The position numbers and the translations under genes were made by a program. Shown here piece by piece: positions 1 to 13,900 of a DNA stretch of 64,000 nt. Source of the DNA: Pyrrhosoma nymphula (Eukaryota; Arthropoda; Insecta; Odonata; Coenagrionidae); NCBI GenBank assembly GCA_963573305.1, contig OY754331.1, positions 90,201,434 to 90,265,433 of the forward strand, read 5' to 3'. Position 1 is the stretch's first letter; each line of letters starts with the position of its first letter. The notes below the pieces were generated by a model that did not search any database, was not told the origin of the DNA, and saw nothing but the letters and a program-made list of their open reading frames with translations.

Positions 1-1588
1 ACAATCATATACCCGATTGTCTTGATATGTATGGAAAGTGGTGATCTGCATCCCATAATTCCGATTTTCATCGCAGTTATGTAAAATGTAATAAGATGAA
101 AAGTCAGGCTCTTCTTGTGTACACTTCACATGATTGATAGGAACAACATATCTGATAAATTTATATTTCCTTTTAATTACTTAACCTGCTCTAAATTCAC
201 CTTGTGACTTCTAGATTATTAAGAATAAAGCAAAAATTAGATAAAAACAGTTCTAACTTTAACTAGTATGGGTTTCAGGATACTTTTAACATTAGGAATT
301 GACGATTTCCCATTGATTAATCATAACCCACATACACTTTGTTATTTTTGTTGATAATACTAATTTCATTGTTTCCGCTAAAACTGTGTCAAGTTTGTAG
401 CAAAATATTCAGTTAATTCTGAATACATAGTTTATCAGAATGGACTGAAAAGAATAACTTGGCACTACATTGCAATAAAACTCATATTATACTGTTTAAT
501 GCTATTCATTCAGACCAAATCCCACCTTTAACTTTGGAAAATACTCCATTACAACCAGGAGCCCAATCCAAATTTTCGGTTTAATCATAGATTAAATGGG
601 AAACTGGTCTAACCATGAGTGTAATTTATGTTTCAAGTTAAACCCTGTAGTTTATAGAGTAAGATTTATTAGGGAGTCTGTATCCAGTGATATGTATTCT
701 GAAAGTAATTTATCATTCCATTTTTCTAACAAGAGCAACATATGGAATTGTACTAAAGGGGTGTTTGTCTCCTACAATGCCAAATAAAGTTTTTGTTCTT
801 CAAAAGAAAATAATAAGATACAAGTGAAGCGAACAGTATTGCACCCATTGAAACCCTCTATTTTAAAAATTAAAAATATTAACAATCCCTTGTATTTACA
901 TTTATCATTCATCCGCTTACTCGAGGCTTAATTGGGGAGCACCCGCAAAAAAATGTTTACGTTTGTGCCAAATTTGGGCCAAATTTATGTTTGGATTAAG
1001 TTTGGCCCAACCATCGGCAATGAGACTCCTAACTTCAAATAGTGTCTAAATATTTATACTTTGCCGAATTTATTTAGTAAAGGTATAGTGCAACTTGTCC
1101 CTGGGATTCATAAATTTTCCAAAAACGTTTATGTAAATATTCACGTAAGCTAACGCTAATTTAGGAAAAATGTGGAGTGAGTTTGGTAACTGAATTAGCT
1201 TTCGAAAGTAGCACAAAACTAGCTAAATTTCCCTGAATGGTGTTACAACTTTGTAGTAAGTTTATTTAAGTAAATTGGGCTACGTATAACTATTTGGACG
1301 TCATTTGTAGTTTGTAGGTTGCCGATATTTGGGCTAAACTTAATCCAAACATAAATTTGGCCCACATTTGGCGCAAACGTAAAAACTTTTACGCAGGCAA
1401 ATAGTGTTTAAATATTTAAAAAATTACAAAACTAAATTCATCATTGAATACTTGAATAACTTGTAATATCATGTTCAAAATAATCAGGCTTCATTATGGA
1501 GTCTGATAAATGCCCATCACTGACAATTATGTTCATATGAATGAAAGTTTCCTAAGACCATTTTCTTTAGTATTCAGTCACCACTTAC
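1..1588. other. Intron sequence downstream of the last visible NWD2-like exon
   Basis: AT-rich intronic DNA following the donor site GTAAGT of the 1589-1914 exon. Apart from the inverted-repeat element at 941-1397 I see no coding homology; the short frame at 596-787 has no recognisable domain. Confidence 0.6.
941..1397. mobile_element. MITE with long terminal inverted repeats
   Basis: The left arm at 941-1017 and the reverse complement of 1322-1397 match over about 75 bases with few differences. Both contain GGGCCAAATTTATGTTTGGA followed by TTAAGTTTRGCCCAA. The 305-base centre has no coding potential. This is a non-autonomous fold-back DNA transposon of unassigned superfamily. A short direct repeat (AAATAGTGTYTAAATATTT) occurs just inside the left arm and just outside the right arm. 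Confidence 0.8.
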
Positions 1589-1914
1589 CTGTGGAAAGAG
1601 AAGGGCTCGAGCTCAACTGAGTCTTTGGTAGTTTGTAGAACCAGCTGTGGTGATTCCAATTCACCAGTCCAGTAGACAAATCTGTATGTGTCTAAAGATG
1701 TAAATTCCATAGAGAGGAGAATATTAGGAACTAAGTTCTTTCCCTCGGAACTCAGAGTTTGATCAGAATTCTCATTCTCAAGTTCAGACATCATGGTTAT
1801 GCTTGGATCTTTCTTAGTTCGCTGCTTTTTCATCTTGTGCACAATTGCAGCTGTAGTACTACTTTCATTTGCTGAATCCATTCGTGATGTTATCTGACCA
1901 TTTTCATGGTTATT
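1589..1914 (-). CDS. NWD2: NWD2-like exon 19 of window
   Basis: 326 bases, residues 1108-1215 plus two bases. Acceptor CAG just right of 1914 and donor GTAAGT left of 1589. The first part is polar, Asn/Ser/Lys-rich and probably disordered; the second part (VPNILLSMEFTSLD, VYWTGELESP) returns to WD-like beta sequence. Ends in phase 2, so the gene continues beyond the left edge. Confidence 0.85.
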
Positions 1915-4900
1915 CTGATAGGGATAAAGCATAATATTATTATTAGCATTCACACTTCAGTGAAAATTTTTTCAAATTACTTTATGTTTGAGGATGTTGC
2001 CGCAAGTTGATTTACTGTAAGTGGCTTTCCTTTGTGTGTCTCAAATATTCTTGTGAAGAAAAACCTCACACTAGGTGAGACCTAGCCACATCTAGATAAA
2101 GGGTCATCAACGTGAACACATAGTAGTAGTAAAAGTATTACCTGCATCTGTATATGAGCCTGTGAGTCCCTCTTACTAAGCTTCTTTCCAGTTGGATTTT
2201 GAGACTTGTCAGTGGAATTATTTTTTTCTAGATGTGAATTATTTCCCTTACTGCCAATTGTTCCATTCATCTCTCCATTTTGAGCAGCATCAAAATCAGG
2301 GATATTTGCAGAAAGAATCCGCTCAGGATTGGGCCAGTGTCCATTCTCATCTACAATCATACAGATACAGCTCCATCAATTCATCACAGCTACTAATTTT
2401 AATTCATTGAAAATATAATCCGTTTTAATCAACCCATATCTTAGATTCCAATATTGAAAATCTACATGTATAGAGGGGAATTGTAGGAAATACCTCCAGA
2501 AAAAAATTTCAAATTTTTAAATTAAATCACAAGATACTAGTCCTCAGGCTTGATTTCTTTTTCTGACAAATGAAGGGCTACTGATACATGCATATAAATT
2601 TTGGCCCTGAATTGGCACAACAAATTAATTGTTTGCACTGTCAATTATTTGATAACAAACTAGTAAAACTGCATTAATAAGCAAACCTTTATGAATGAGT
2701 ATGCAGATCTTAGCCAGGTGCAATTTTTAGTCAATATGCCAAGAGGAAATGCAGAAAAAACTGATATAAATCAATGAAAATTGCAAACCATGATGCATGT
2801 CAAGAATATACATGTTGAATTAATTGATAACCAGAATCACTTTTATGTATTTATTCATTTTTATAATATTGAATTTGATTTTGATTTTGTTTTTGTTTAT
2901 TAACATGTTTCATCATTCTTTTTGAGTTGCTTTCATAGTGATAGAAAAAATAAATAAGGGATTGTAGAGACTGGAGAGAGGAGAGGACATCTTGGAGGAA
3001 GCTGGATGTGGTAAAATGAAACTGTATTCGATCTGGAGAATAAAAATTGATTGTAAAAGAAAAAGTGCAAAGGGATATAAATGGAATCGCTTTGGCATGA
3101 CAACCATAAGGTCCAAGCAGATAAATGTCTACAGTACCCTCAGCTGGCCAAATTTGACTAAACACTCATCTTGGAAACAACTCAACAAGAATAGAAAAGT
3201 AAATTTTCAATAAATTGCCTAGGCCTTTAATATTAGGGATTAATCATTGGTTTTGATCAACCTCTTGTAGTTGTTCTTAGTGAAAGCTTATAATCATGAT
3301 AAAGTAAAATGAATACTCTCAAGCAAATAGAAATTATCAGATGATCCAATAACCTTCGTAATGAATTAGTATACACCTCCTCACTCCTTTCCGGTAAAAT
3401 TAACTGGTTAAATAATGACCTTTCCTGCCTCACCAGCCCTTGATCTACCTGCCTTTCTCAACCTGAATCGGTGAAATACATCGTACTAATAAAATATTGC
3501 AGGACAAAGCATTTTACCTTATCATTAGGGATTGTAAAATTTCGCGATCGCGAATTTAGGGGAAAATGTCCTAGGAGTGGTAGTTAGTTACAACATACTC
3601 CATACCTACTGGGGAAATGACTTTTGAACTCGCGAAATGTCGCGAATTGTGCCCCAAAACGCGAATTTTCATTATTTGTTTTCAATTTCAAACGCAAGAA
3701 AAACATTAAAATTGCAAGCAAATGTTCTCAATTCGATTTAAACGAACTCGCGTGCAAATATTCCTGAGGTATGCGGAAGTTTGCAGTTCATCGTAGCATA
3801 ACCAGTGTTACGATAACAATCGCGGGAGGATGACATCGGGTGCTTTCGATTTACGGCGCTAACCGGCAATACACAGCTCGTCACGCCGCGGTGCTTTCTA
3901 TTTACAATTAGTGGAATAACCATCTATCAGCATCTATGATCGGTGGCTCTCCGCTCCGAGGTGAGTCGAACAAAGGAAAAGCAATATGCGCATTTATTCT
4001 AAGTAATCTGCTCCAGCAGGGTTTCTCAAACTTTTCCTGCGATGGAACACTTTGTAAATACTGAAATTTTAACGGAACACCTTGTGGACTTCCCATATAT
4101 TAACACGTTCGCGGCGAACGGGAAATTGCCGTTTTTTCCCCTTGGGCGAACGTGAAATTTGCCGTTCTTTTGCCGCGGGCGTCAATTTTCATAAAAATGA
4201 AATCGATCCATTTGTGTTTTTCATTAATGTACATTACTTTGGTAAGATTTAAAATGATGAATTTCAACAAATTTTGGAAAACCGATGCGCCAATATCGAG
4301 TAATTAATTAATCCCCTTTGGTGTATGCAACCACTGCTTACGCGTAGAATTTTCTTCGAAAAAATGAAATCGTTCAATTAATGTTTTTCATTAATGTACA
4401 TTACTTGTATGCGATTTAAAATGATGAATTTCAACAAATTTTAATAACTGATGCGCCAATATCTAGTAAATAATTAATTCCCTTGGGTGTATGCAACCAC
4501 TGCTTACGCGTTGAATTTTCTTCGATAGATGTTTACGTTCACCTAAAATACCTTAAAAATATACAAATGAACAGTGTTTTTAGACATGGAAATTGATGCA
4601 GCACGAAAGCATTCAGTGTTACATCGTTTTTAGCAACTGCTTAGAATTTTTCTTCCAGAGCCTTCACTAAACCCTTCCTCTTTCGCTACGATGCCTTCTT
4701 TGGTTTTATGGCTTTGAGAACAAAATGCAGCGGTAGGACAACTTAGTCTTATCTATGAAAGGACTAAACTGTCCTCCCGCTGCCATTGGTAAAGGGTCTA
4801 AGGTGCATACTTGCAGACGGTCGTGAAAACTATTATCCCAAGCACCCACCAGGAAAACCTCTACCCTTGTGACGCTGGTGACCACTGGTGACCGACACGA

Positions 4901-7900
4901 CGGCTCAGTCCAGGGATTATGCCAGGGTTGTCTTTTCTCGGGATTTCCTAGAGGCTGGCGACCGGCCTCTCTGCACGTGTCCCACCCTTAGCGTAGACCT
5001 AGTGTTTGGCCATTTCCGTCAAATGACTGACTGTTTATTTTCCAGTGACAACTGTTAAGTATCCTAGTTTTATTCCTGGTTTCTGTGCTTTCAAGTGATT
5101 TTTACAAGTTATTGAGATGCCGAATTCAAAATTAAGCGCAAGAGACCGGGCTTTCTAGTATCAAAAAGATGGATTTTATTGTATCGATAAAAGTACGGTC
5201 ATGTACATATTCTACAATTGTCAGGTTGCTTGGGAAAGACTCAATTGGAAAAATTTAAAATCTTCGAAGAACGTAACTGCAGCAAACTTTCACAAGGATG
5301 GAAATTCTCTAAAGTTACATGTCAATACACGAAATGTATTAAATTTAATTTTTAATTTAGTGCCACTTTTCCAAGTTCCGCCACCGAGGTGATTGTCTTC
5401 AGTCATAACATGGCTAGAAGGGAAAGTGTCGCATAATAGCCCAGATCATATTGGGTATAGTATAAGTGACCCTTTTCTAGACTTAGAAATAATCTGTATT
5501 TTATGTGTATATATATATATATAAATTTGTGGTCACTGTGAAAACACCGAAATGTATGGTTGAAAGTACCGAATTCCTAATTTCAAAGTACCGCTTTTCT
5601 CCCTCTCAAACCACCGAAAAATTCCTATCCCTACTTATCATGAATACAAATATTAAAACATTATTTGAAGTGAAGCCTGCCAACGTCAAGTTCATTAGTG
5701 AAAGTTTAGTTTGAAAAACAGAACCACCAAAGATTGAATTCCCTCATAGTGGAATTGCCCTGTACAGAACTGTTTTCTCCAGTTCTAGGTCAAATTTGCA
5801 TGTCAAAGCAAAGGAAAACTTCATAACTACGAAATTTTGAAAGTATAAACAGGATTTTATGAGACTCAGTACATTACATCAACATATTATTCACGATTTT
5901 TGTGCAGACCCTTGCCTAGTTTCTCAATTCCCAACCTTCAGCAGCCTGGTTTGTTGCTTAATACAGTGTGTGGAGGAAAAATGTAATATGTTCACAGTCC
6001 AATTGACTTTCTTTTAGTCACTCATGTGATAGGGGTGAGGAAAAAAGGCTAGTTAAAATTCCTTTTCAAATTATCCAATGCTCAGTCACAAATATTTAAA
6101 AATTTAATACTCATAACAAAAATTTTATGGATACATCCCAGCCTTGCATAGCCTCTGATTTCTCTGGATCTTCCAACCATTTCACTTATTTGAATTTCAC
6201 ACAGTCCCATAGAAGCCCGTACAAAAAAGAAAAACCTACCACTCTACTGTGGTCTTATCTTTCTTCAACTTTCAGTTTCTTGGTGTTGTAGAGATTTAGG
6301 GAGGATTACTGAAAATAGCCATAAAACAAACTGGTCTGATGAATATAATACTCGCTCATACCTTCTGTGCCTCCAGGAGGATTGCAGCGCTTCTTCTCCT
6401 GAAGTCTCCCTCTCATGTCGAATTGACACCATGACCTTCTTCCATGAACAAAGAGTTGAGTGTTAAGGAGGTAAAGTCCAGTCACTTGCTCCCCATCTTC
6501 TAGTGGGTTTTCTAATATGATGAATTCATTGGTCAGCATATTCAACAGCACAGTCTGAAAAAATCAAACTCATTGTGAGCCTTCAGATAATTATTCAAAA
6601 AGAAACTTTAGATTCCATTATAAGGCTAAAGCCATATGACTACTCTAACTTATCTTAGTCAGGATAAAGTCTAAAGGTCCGCCAAGCTGTCCAAATTAAG
6701 ATTGAAATTTATGATTTTGCCAACTGACAAAAATGCATTTGCATTGGCTTCATCTTAGCAAAAAGACATGACAAATTGAATATAGAAAGAGGACAGATTA
6801 CACAAAAATAACAAAAAAGTTTTCAAAGCATTACATTTAGATAACAAATTGAATATAGAATCATGAGAAAGTTAAGCAAGATTTACATAACAGAGTTCAC
6901 TGCGGTGTTCCCTTCTACGTATTCTTGGATGCTGTAAAAGGAGTTCTGTACATAGTCTTTTAAGATTTTTTAAAATTTGTTTTCTTGTAATATTTTTTTT
7001 ATTTCATCAGGAAGTTTATTAAAAAGAATTTTTCCAGCAACTTCAGGAGTTTTTTAAAGGGTTGATACTTGGCATAGAACGCGTAAATATACTTTAGGAA
7101 AAAACACACAGATAACCAAGAACTTTTAATCATGGCACCTTACTTATAAATGTCCATAATTTATCTCCACGAAATATCCATAACTTATCTCATAACCCAA
7201 TGGAGGTGATTTAATATCGTTTACCATGCTCTACACACATCCTGCCCAAAAAATAAGTGATGAGTAGAGATCCGTGAAAGTGGCTTTATTTTTTTCTAAA
7301 TCTCGTTTTAAAACTATGTGACTTCAGTGTTATAGAATATCTTGGCGGTGTTGAAAATATAACAATTTTTTGCACATTTCTAGGTGTTTTATTACTTTTT
7401 GGTACGCGTTTTGTGAATGGATATACTTTAAGCATTTTACATAACATATTTAAAAAAATTTTGATTGTACTAAATTTATGATGAAACCAAATGAAGGAAA
7501 TTGTTCACGTTGTGTTAATATTATAGAATGAACAAGAAAAGGTGCCCAGGGAAGGTAGGTAGCAAGTAGATGCAACAAAATCGTTGAGTATTGATTACAG
7601 CTGTTGCCAATCGCAATCGATCAAGAAAGGCAGTGAAAAAAGCACGCGAACTAAACACAATAGGAAACAACGAAACTTGAACTGGGGGCGTGTGGAAATG
7701 ATTTTGTTTTGCATTGAAGTACAGTGGATCGCCGAATATCCAAGGCCGCTGAAGTATATCGCCGAATATCATCCGCTAATAACTAGCAACCCCTCTCCCC
7801 CTATCCTTTCTGTTCCATCCCCCCCTCCCCCAACTGCTAGTGCTTCCGTTAGTGGCGCTAGGTAGGCCCGTTTCACATGGATTCGGATGATACTTGCTCC

Positions 7901-10900
7901 TTGGTATGCGCGCGGAGCATCTCATCCTTTGACATTGGTGCGGACGACATATGTCCGCGTGTCCACGTAGGATGCATTCCCAGTTGTGTTGAAGTTGCCA
8001 AGCTGGAAGGACATCATGCAACCTAATAGGTAGTGTAATCAAAGGTTTTGGTATATACCATGCTATGAAAGAAAGGAAGAAAATTGCCCGCCATGGGCAA
8101 TTTGGGTGCACCCTATAGAGGCACAGAGATCTTACACAGAGAGATAGGCAGTGTCTATTTCACCATCCATAGCGCAACTTGCAGTGGCCTTTCACCGAGC
8201 TCTCACAACAAATTACAACCTGCTTCGTCTGCACAAGCCATCCACGTTCAAGTGTAAGCACCAACCTGTCTCTGTGGCCTGTATGCGTGCGGATGGACTG
8301 CGCCACGGAGGGGCCACGCAGATGGCTCCACCGCGTGCGGACTGTCCGCGTTCATGTGAAAGCTTCCATTACTGCCAATGGAACTTACTATCGGGGCATA
8401 AAAGGTAGAACGCTGAACTTTAAGCATTCGTATGAAATTCTGCTGGAGCTCCATAGACTCGTGTAATATATTGTTTTCCTCCTTGTTTATTTGACTACAA
8501 AATGCATTCATTGAAAAGTGTTTAAATCAAAACATTTAGCTTCAATGGTCGAAAGAGTGAAGAAAAACACGCGAAAAACTAAGAGAACGGTAAAATGGTC
8601 GTCTTCTTCATCTCGTCACGGCCAAAATATTTGATTGGTGCACTGAATTGTTTTTTATGAAGAGAACGACATCTCCACATAACAAACATTCTTTTAAATT
8701 TAAACCGCTTTAGCCTAATAATTAATTTTTAGTAGTCCACGCACGTAGTGCGGAGCATGGATCGTCTGTGTCCATGTGCAAGGGGCCGGTTTTCCTGCAA
8801 TAAGTTATTCAATGATGCTGTCTACTGCAAAATGGTGAGTCACCGGAAATTGCTCAGCATCGATGCGTTCCGGGCACGTGAGCTTATATTGTCGGTGTTA
8901 TAGCACATTATATATTCAGAATATCTAATTCTTCAGGAGAGAAAGCGTGTCGTTCTAGATATTTACGAGAATTTGAGGATTGATAAATGGGAATCTAAAA
9001 GAGAGTCCGTGGTTAATTTAACGGCGAATTCCGGCGGAAGCATCACATCGAGGGGGGAATGGCAGTGCCGTAGGCACTAAGATACGGACGGCACCGTTCC
9101 GGTAAGCGGAGCTCACCACAACCGGCCTTTTAACATATTCACAAAGTAGTGCATCGCAGCAGATTATAATATTAGTGTGTGAGGTGTTGTTTCTGTGGAA
9201 CTTGAATTATTAAAATTTGAGTACATTTTTCTTTTGTTAAACCTAAGGAAGGGATGGGGATTACAATATAGTTCAATGCACGATATATATTACGCGAATG
9301 CTATATGTGTGCAAAAAAGCAAGTTATCAGCCTTTGCATCATAATGAGATAGCACGAATGAACTTCAGCAGCGTTTAACAATGAAGGCCTAGGCATTAAT
9401 CAATTTTGACGCACAACATTTGCGATTTTTTTCACTTATTCACGCAAAATTGGTGAGAAAGGTGCAATTTCATTTTATTCACCGATTTCGTGGTATTTCC
9501 CATTATTTCACATTATCGCGTATCGCGAATTTCAGGGATCTCTAGTGATGAGGCTAGGATTCAATCGAATCTAATGGAACCATGGACTCAAGATTCGATC
9601 GAACCATTCCCAAAAAGGTTTGATTCCTTGTTGTGAGGGTGGTATATATGCTACATCCCAGTAAACTGTAAATCATGGTAAAATCTAACCTTGGAATTTT
9701 AGCATCTCAGCATCATTTTACTATGTACATAAGTGTTGATTATTTGCAAAAATAAATTTCACTCATAAATATCGTATGTAGATAAATGGAGATTATGTAT
9801 ATGGTATATTTCCCCAGAAAGTTTCATTTAAAATTTGGCGCACGACACATGTGTGCACTCCCTTCATAAACTTCCAAAGCATCGGTACGGAGGCTTCCGT
9901 GGTGATTTGATGAATTGCTTTTATTCGGGTTTCTCCCACGTTGATTCAACCATTTCACTTGCATTCCAGCTCCAGGACCTGACGACACTAGCTGGAATTC
10001 AAGTGAAACGTTTGTCCATAAAATGAATCAATGCGGGAGAAACCCAAATAAAAGCAATTCTTCCAAAGCATTGTTTTCAAAGCCAATGCGGGCACCACAT
10101 ACCATTACAGTAAAACCCCCATACAACGAACACCCATACAGCGAAATTTTGAGGAAAACTCCCTATTTCCAAGTCATTGGCCCGGTCTTATGGTGGGAAC
10201 CGTCAACTCTGACGGTTCCCACAATAAGAAACGTGCAAGGGAAGCCAAAGCTCCGCTCCGCGTTACCTGAGCCGGGTGATAGTTCGGTGGATGAGTAATG
10301 CACCAAGAGGGGAGGGGGGAATATCAGTGCCAGCCAGCCAGCCGTAACCCAATACAGAAAGGTAATCTGAGATTTCTGAGGGCCTATTCTCTAACTCGAA
10401 GCATCGGAGATTTCTGGCGGAAAGATGCTTCAATAAGCTACTTGCTCCCATCGGTATTCTCTATCATGGAAGCTACTGAAAGTGCAAGCAGAAGCTACCG
10501 GTAGCTTATTAGGCTCCCACCCGTATTCTGTCAATGTCACGAAGCTACTTACGTAGCCCCAATAAGCTCTCACAGTAGCCTCACGAAGCGCGGCCTCGGA
10601 ATACCCTGCTTAAATATTGGTCATTTTATAACGCTTATCTATCTATAATTATCCAACGCACGGGTATGTTTCTTACATTTATTAAATGTGGATTCCTTGC
10701 ACTTTCACTGGGTTACTTTGTCATTTTGCCATTTGCAGGATTTTTCACAAAAAAGATATTAACAGGAGTGACAGAAAGCCATATTTACCTTCAGTAAGTA
10801 ACGTGCTTCCAGCCCATAATGGGATACTTATTGGGCCGTGGTAGCGTGTATTACCTTAGCATTTCTTTTGAAAGCTTCATCTTCGTATATTATTTAAATG

Positions 10901-13900
10901 ATTTGAAGCAACTAGTAATTGACGAAAGCAAATAGCACGAATAATATTGAATCATATCATCGACATGAACCCTAATTCCCGAATATATTTACGAACAATA
11001 TTATTTCAATTGATTAAAACAGCTAAGATGGACGTCGTGTGTTCGTATTCACAAGATTGTTCACGAGATTATGTGAGCAAAAATAGAATATTTTAGAATT
11101 TTGCTTGCATGATTTTTAATGCGTGGAATTTTTCGCTAAACACGATGCACGAACATCTTCACCATCTAAAATGGCCTTTTCAGGTTTCAACAGTTTTATC
11201 CACGGAAAAACATTGAGACGAGCTTTCCCAATGGTTCTAAGAATGACGTCACCAGAAATGAAGTTTCCGCAGATTTGGTTTTTAAATGTTCTCATACCCG
11301 CCTTTCGCCAAACCTCTCTCCACTTCCTATTATGTTCTTGAGAAATCTCCCGCTAGTTAGAGAATACGGTTGGTAGCCAGTTATGGTAGCTTATTCGAAG
11401 CTACTGCATCGGTAGCTTCGAGATAGAGAATAGCCCCCCTGATCTGATCTTTTCAGAGTATCTTTCTGTATTGGGTTACGGCTGGCCGACTGGCACTGAC
11501 TGGTATTCCCCCCCTCCCTTCTTGGTGCATTACTCATCCACCCCACTCACTCATCCATCCCACCTCATTTGCGAAGGTGCAGGTGGTGAGGATGGAGCTC
11601 AATTTTCCCTTTTTAAATAGTATCAGATTACTTTTCCGTATTGGGTTACATTCCCAGGACCCCGTGAATGGGAGGAGCTCCATGTTTTCCTCTAAAATGG
11701 TTTTAAATTACCTTTCGGTATTGGATTTTATTTTGGGAGAGGCAGGTGGACGGTTATCGTAAGACCGTCCACCTGCCTGGAAGGACCGTGTTCATTCCCG
11801 TCGGCGATAAATTTTTTCATGTTTATTTTTTTTGTTTTTCCTTCATGGAATTCTATGTTAACATCTAATTTTTACTTTCCTATTCAATTTTTTTTTTTAA
11901 CGAGTGGAAATATTTTATTCCGTGAATACCATAGGGCTTATTTTTTTTTCTTTCCTGCAAAGTTAACGAAATTTCTTTGTTTCCCCATTCTTTCACCACG
12001 CAAACTTCATTTGTTCCTTCATTTGCAAGACCTCCTGTTGATATCATAATTATACAATAGTCTAAATAATTCTTACATCATTATTTATAAGACCCACGAT
12101 CAAAGATCCCTGTTTTCTTGTTTTGTCGTGCATTGAAAAAAGGAGGGGAAAATGTGATCGGCTTATCTACTAATTTCTGTAATCAAATCACCATTTCACG
12201 ATTTAAAGACATACCTACAAATAAATACATTGTAATAAGGCTAGTCGAGAAAGGCTCGTGTTATAAATGGCGAGAGTGACCACTTGCAGAAAATTTTCAT
12301 TATTGTATAATTATGATATTAACAGGAGGTCTTGCAAATGAAGGAACAAATCAAGTTTGCATGGTGAAAGAATGGGGAAACAAAGAAATTACGTTGACTT
12401 TGCGGGAAAGAAAAAAAAATACGACCTACCTATGGTATTCGCGAAATAAAATATTTCCACTCATTAAAAAAAAACTTTGAATAGAAAAGTAAAAATTAGA
12501 TGTTAACATACAATTCCACGAATGAAAAATGAGTTGACGAGTGGAAATATTTTTTTTGCGAATACCATAGAGCTTATTTTTTTTCTTTCCTGCGTAATTT
12601 CTTCTATCGTCTACGTCTATCATGGCTGGGTTTGAGTGTGTTCCATGTCAAACATTAGGAACATAAAACTCAGCATTGCCACTCTATCGCTCGCCTACCA
12701 CTCGTATCGTGGCCGAGGCAAGTCCCTGGAGAGCTGAGTGACCTTGGTGCTTAGCATGAGTCATCAAGGGGAGGGTATCATTAGCTCGCTTGAAAGAACA
12801 TATATTCCCCCAGGGCCGTACTCTTTATTGGGCAAAGGAAGGGGGGGAGGGAGGGGGGGGAAGGATGGATAGGGTGCTGAAAGGTGAGTAAGGACGTCAA
12901 ACGGGTAAAAACTTTGTGTATACTAAAAATACAAGTACTGGCTCACTCACCCGTCAAGTGTGGGGGGGGGGGAATCCCAATCACGCGTGCACACAGGACC
13001 GTGAACTCCTCACTGGCACCAGTGCCTACTCCCACTAGCAGGCTTGTGAGGGGGACAAGAGTTCTTCCAGCGCAGGCCACCCACAACAGCACCATGAAGT
13101 CCCCACACACATGCCAGTGACGCACTCTGCTCTTGCTCATGCACGCTTCACAATTTTTTTTTTTTTTGCGTGGGGTTCAGTCACTCGCACAACAGTTTAC
13201 AAGGTTTCACTTATGGCTAACAGCCAGTGATCGTCAACCACCCATGCCCAAGGATGTCTCCGACACCCGGTGTTTCTCCTGCCAAGCAGGCCTCCTCAAA
13301 GGAGAATGATTCCATTCTCCTTTGAGGAGCTCAAATTAACATTTGTGAATGTGTCAACATAGGTCAGTGTTGTTCCAAAATGAACAAGGGCAAAAAGTTG
13401 TGGTCTTTCACGGTAGTTGAAAAAATTAAAGTGCTTTAAGTCATCAAAGACGCTGAGGATGTAGGAAACCACGCTGCCAGACTAAGGCATGATGTGCCGG
13501 AATCGTGAATTAGAAGATAGAGGAAGGATAAGGTTGCCATATTCCATACCAATAGGGACAGAAGGTCTTTTCGGGGAAAACTATGAGCTGTGACAGGACA
13601 TGCACGTGCACGTGCTGTACTGCGATGCCCGTCTCACTAGTAAGTCAGCCGTTTTTATGTAAATCATGAAATTTTGTAATTTTGTCATTCATTGAAGATT
13701 TTTGTTGGACCATATTGAAATAATAAATGCTTTAAATTCCATTGACAGTTATGATTTCTTTCAAAATTAGATTTTTTTCTAGTTTTGATGTCGTATCTAC
13801 GCCTTATCGTTCGTTTGTTACGCTGCTGACGCTTGGGTATTTTGCATTTAACGCGTTTGCATTCCCACTCGTCATCGTTTACAGCAAAATATAATTTGTA

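Larger units (their letters stand above)
2351..6361. other. NWD2-like intron with several DNA-transposon ends
   Basis: About 4 kb intron. It holds a hAT-like end (4017), a piggyBac-like end (4100), a 167 bp tandem repeat (4194-4528) and a short fold-back (4727-4783). From 2.4-3.5 kb and 4.8-6.3 kb I see no convincing gene; an AT dinucleotide run lies near 5507-5522. Confidence 0.6.

Noticed and set aside
3529..9547. TAGGGATTGTAAAATTTCGCGA and an inverted similar end at 9547, suggesting a 6 kb hAT-type element
   Set aside because: Match is short and gapped, no 8-base duplication is visible, and no transposase lies between.
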